Source: Anaerolineae bacterium (GTDB lineage Bacteria > Chloroflexota > Anaerolineae > Aggregatilineales > UBA2796). Taken from it: a stretch of 6,287 bases of DNA. A program made the position numbers and the translations under genes. Each line of letters opens with the position of its first letter. The stretch's first letter is position 1. Shown one piece after another: positions 4,883-6,287 of the stretch. The notes below the pieces were generated by a model. It saw nothing but the letters and a program-made list of their open reading frames with translations. It made no database searches and was not told the DNA's origin. The stretch is from assembly GCA_020851855.1 (NCBI GenBank), contig JADZBY010000564.1, forward strand, positions 1-6,287, given 5' to 3'.

Positions 4883-5979
4883 GTCTTGGCTGGGGCCTGG
4901 GCGTCTGCCCGGCGGGCCTGCCAGCGCGCCCGCCAGCGGTGGAACGTGCCGACGATGCCATACGGGAACAGGATCACCGCGCCGATGAAGATCACGCCCA
5001 GGATGATCGCCCAACTGCTGCCGATGTCGATGCTCAGGCCGCCGAGGGTCAGCGTGGCGTTGCGCAGCTGCCGGTTCATCCAGCTTAACGCAATCGCCCC
5101 GACAACCGGCCCGGTGAATGTGCCGACGCCGCCCACGATGGTTTCCAGGAGCGGATTGACCGTGAAACTCGACGCCAGAAGCTCTGGCCCGGCTTTTTTG
5201 TTCAGGAAGGCGAACAGGATGCCGGCGATGCCGGCCAGCACGCCCGCCAGCGTGATGGCCAGCACCTTGAAGCGCAGCGTATTGTAGCCGATGGCCCGCG
5301 CCCGGTTCTCGTTCTCGCGGATGCCGAGCAACACCGCGCCCGTCGGAGAGGCGATCAGGCGGCGGATGAGCAGGAACATGGCCAAAAACACGATCACGAT
5401 CAGGTAGTAGTACACGATCCGGTTGCCCGCCGGGTCGAACCACTCCGGGATGCCGGTGATGCGGAACCCATCTTCGCCGCCGGTCACCGGGTTGCGGCGC
5501 ATGTACAGGAACGTGATCTCCGCGATGGCCAGCGTGAACATGGCGAAGTACACGCCGCGCAGGCGCAGCGAGACGAAGCTGATCAACATGCCCACCACGG
5601 CGCACACCGCGATGACCGCCGCCACGGCGACCAGCACGCCAACCTCGCCGGGCATGGCGCGCACGATGCCGCCCGCCAGGTAGCCGCCGATGCCGAAGAA
5701 CATGGCGTGGCCGAAGGAAATCACGCCGGTGAATCCGAACATCAGGTTGTAGCTCATGGCCAGCATGGCAAACACGAGATACTCGATGATCAGGCTTTGT
5801 TGGAACACCGCCTCGCCACGACGCGCCGTCGGGTCCGTGCCGGACACCGCGCCGACCAGCCAGGGGAAGACGATCAGGAAGATGGTGAAGGCCAGGAGCA
5901 GCCCGTTGCTCTCCAATGTGCGCCGCCAGGCGGGCCGCTCGGCGCGGGGCGCGGGCAGGGGGTGCGCAGACGCGGACAT
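4879..5979 (-). CDS. livM: Branched-chain amino acid-type ABC transporter permease (LivM family)
   Basis: This is one of the two membrane permeases of a hydrophobic amino-acid uptake (HAAT) ABC importer. It would pair with LivH, two ATPases (LivG, LivF) and a periplasmic-type binding protein. The 366-residue protein has a polar N-terminus (about 1-24) followed by multiple hydrophobic segments (for example 26-45, 64-83, 115-137, 187-206, 236-259, and a last one near 325-345). Family motifs are visible: GVISFGHAMFFGIGGYLAG (85-103), TGGEDGF (166-172), the cytoplasmic EAA-like loop IRENENRARAIGYNTLRFK (220-238), and GGVGTFTGPVVGA (283-295). The ATG is 3 nt after the livH stop. AAGGAG (plus-strand 5986-5991), inside the end of livH, sits 6 nt before it and fixes the start. 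The stop overlaps the next gene. Substrate could instead be urea or amides, as homologous systems carry these. The family assignment is firm; the substrate is not. Confidence 0.93.
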   Translation of the reverse strand: MSASAHPLPAPRAERPAWRRTLESNGLLLAFTIFLIVFPWLVGAVSGTDPTARRGEAVFQQSLIIEYLVFAMLAMSYNLMFGFTGVISFGHAMFFGIGGYLAGGIVRAMPGEVGVLVAVAAVIAVCAVVGMLISFVSLRLRGVYFAMFTLAIAEITFLYMRRNPVTGGEDGFRITGIPEWFDPAGNRIVYYYLIVIVFLAMFLLIRRLIASPTGAVLLGIRENENRARAIGYNTLRFKVLAITLAGVLAGIAGILFAFLNKKAGPELLASSFTVNPLLETIVGGVGTFTGPVVGAIALSWMNRQLRNATLTLGGLSIDIGSSWAIILGVIFIGAVILFPYGIVGTFHRWRARWQARRADAQAPAKT

Positions 5980-5982
5980 GGG

Positions 5983-6287
5983 CTACTCCTTGCCGAACAA
6001 GCCGCTGGGCCGGACCAGGAGCACGATGGCCATGAGCACCATCGGCGTCACCGATTCGAGCACGGGCATATTTAGATACTGTACGCTGAACTTGGCGACC
6101 ACAGCGCGCGCCACGCCGACCAGGATCGCGGCGATGGCCGTGCCCTCGTAGCTGCCCAGCCCACCCAGCACCACCACGGCAATCGCGCCGAGCAGGAACT
6201 CGCTGCCCATGCCGTTGGATGCGCCCAGGAACGGCGCAGCGAACACGCCGCCCAGCGCCGCCACCGTGCAGCCCAGCGCAAAGACCA
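5983..6287 (-). CDS. livH: Branched-chain amino acid-type ABC transporter permease (LivH family), C-terminal part
   Basis: This is the partner permease of the LivM-like protein. Only the last 100 residues and the stop are in the window, and the frame is open to base 6287, so the gene continues beyond it. The visible part reads FALGCTVAALGGVFAAP, then FLLGAIAVVVLGGLGSYEG (the conserved LivH GGLGS region), then VTPMVLMAIVLLVRPSGLFG, ending GKE-TAG. Three hydrophobic segments are present. The LivM Shine-Dalgarno is embedded in its last codons and the stop is 3 nt from the livM start, a tight operon arrangement. A GTG codon at 6262-6264 lies inside the conserved transmembrane region and is not a believable start. 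The livG, livF and binding-protein genes are not in the window and may lie upstream or elsewhere. Confidence 0.92.
   Translation of the reverse strand, partial: VFALGCTVAALGGVFAAPFLGASNGMGSEFLLGAIAVVVLGGLGSYEGTAIAAILVGVARAVVAKFSVQYLNMPVLESVTPMVLMAIVLLVRPSGLFGKE

Noticed and set aside
4127..5287. A 386-codon open frame on the plus strand, opposite the glycosyltransferase and livM
   Set aside because: It spans two well-supported minus-strand genes and their junction, has Arg/Pro/Ala-rich low-information translation and no family signature.
4883..5605. A 241-codon upstream extension of the glycosyltransferase frame
   Set aside because: This part is an out-of-frame reading of livM with His/Arg/Pro-rich sequence. 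The ATG at 4880-4882, overlapping the livM stop, is the believable start.

Overview
The window is GC-rich bacterial chromosome, and all genes I can support lie on the minus strand. They form two units, read here in the direction of transcription (falling coordinates). The gene sequences look like Chloroflexota, probably an Anaerolineae-like lineage. This rests on the str-operon proteins, the S12 type with an internal insertion, the 'MGKEKFER' EF-Tu start, and C/G-rich palindromes of a kind I recall from that phylum. The placement is an inference with moderate confidence.

Unit 1 (6287 to 3776) is the distal part of a liv-type ABC transporter operon: the 3' end of a LivH-like permease, a complete LivM-like permease, and a 368-residue exostosin/GT47-like glycosyltransferase. 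The last start codon overlaps the livM stop (ATGA), so the three genes are probably co-transcribed and coupled in translation. The two permeases would form the membrane pore for branched-chain amino acids or a related substrate. The glycosyltransferase has no obvious link to transport.

A 485-base gene-free stretch (3291-3775) follows. It holds a perfect 20-bp palindrome just after the glycosyltransferase stop, a roughly 131-bp MITE/REP-like element made of nested hairpins with 10-bp terminal inverted repeats, and a near-consensus sigma-70 promoter. The promoter has an A6 tract, TTGACA, a 17-bp spacer, and TGT-TATGAT. Downstream is a leader of about 180 nt with two strong hairpins and several mutually exclusive pairings.

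Unit 2 (3290 to 1) is the classic str operon rpsL-rpsG-fusA-tuf: S12, S7, EF-G and the first 41 codons of EF-Tu. The gaps are 22, 35 and 105 nt. The 105-nt fusA-tuf gap holds two related hairpin modules. Together these genes make two small-subunit proteins of the decoding and mRNA-exit regions and the two main elongation GTPases.

The genes themselves are ordinary. The non-coding DNA is the part worth a second look: a possible operator inside the str promoter, a multi-state leader RNA, the fusA-tuf hairpin modules and the palindromic element. No phage, CRISPR, toxin or defence genes are visible.
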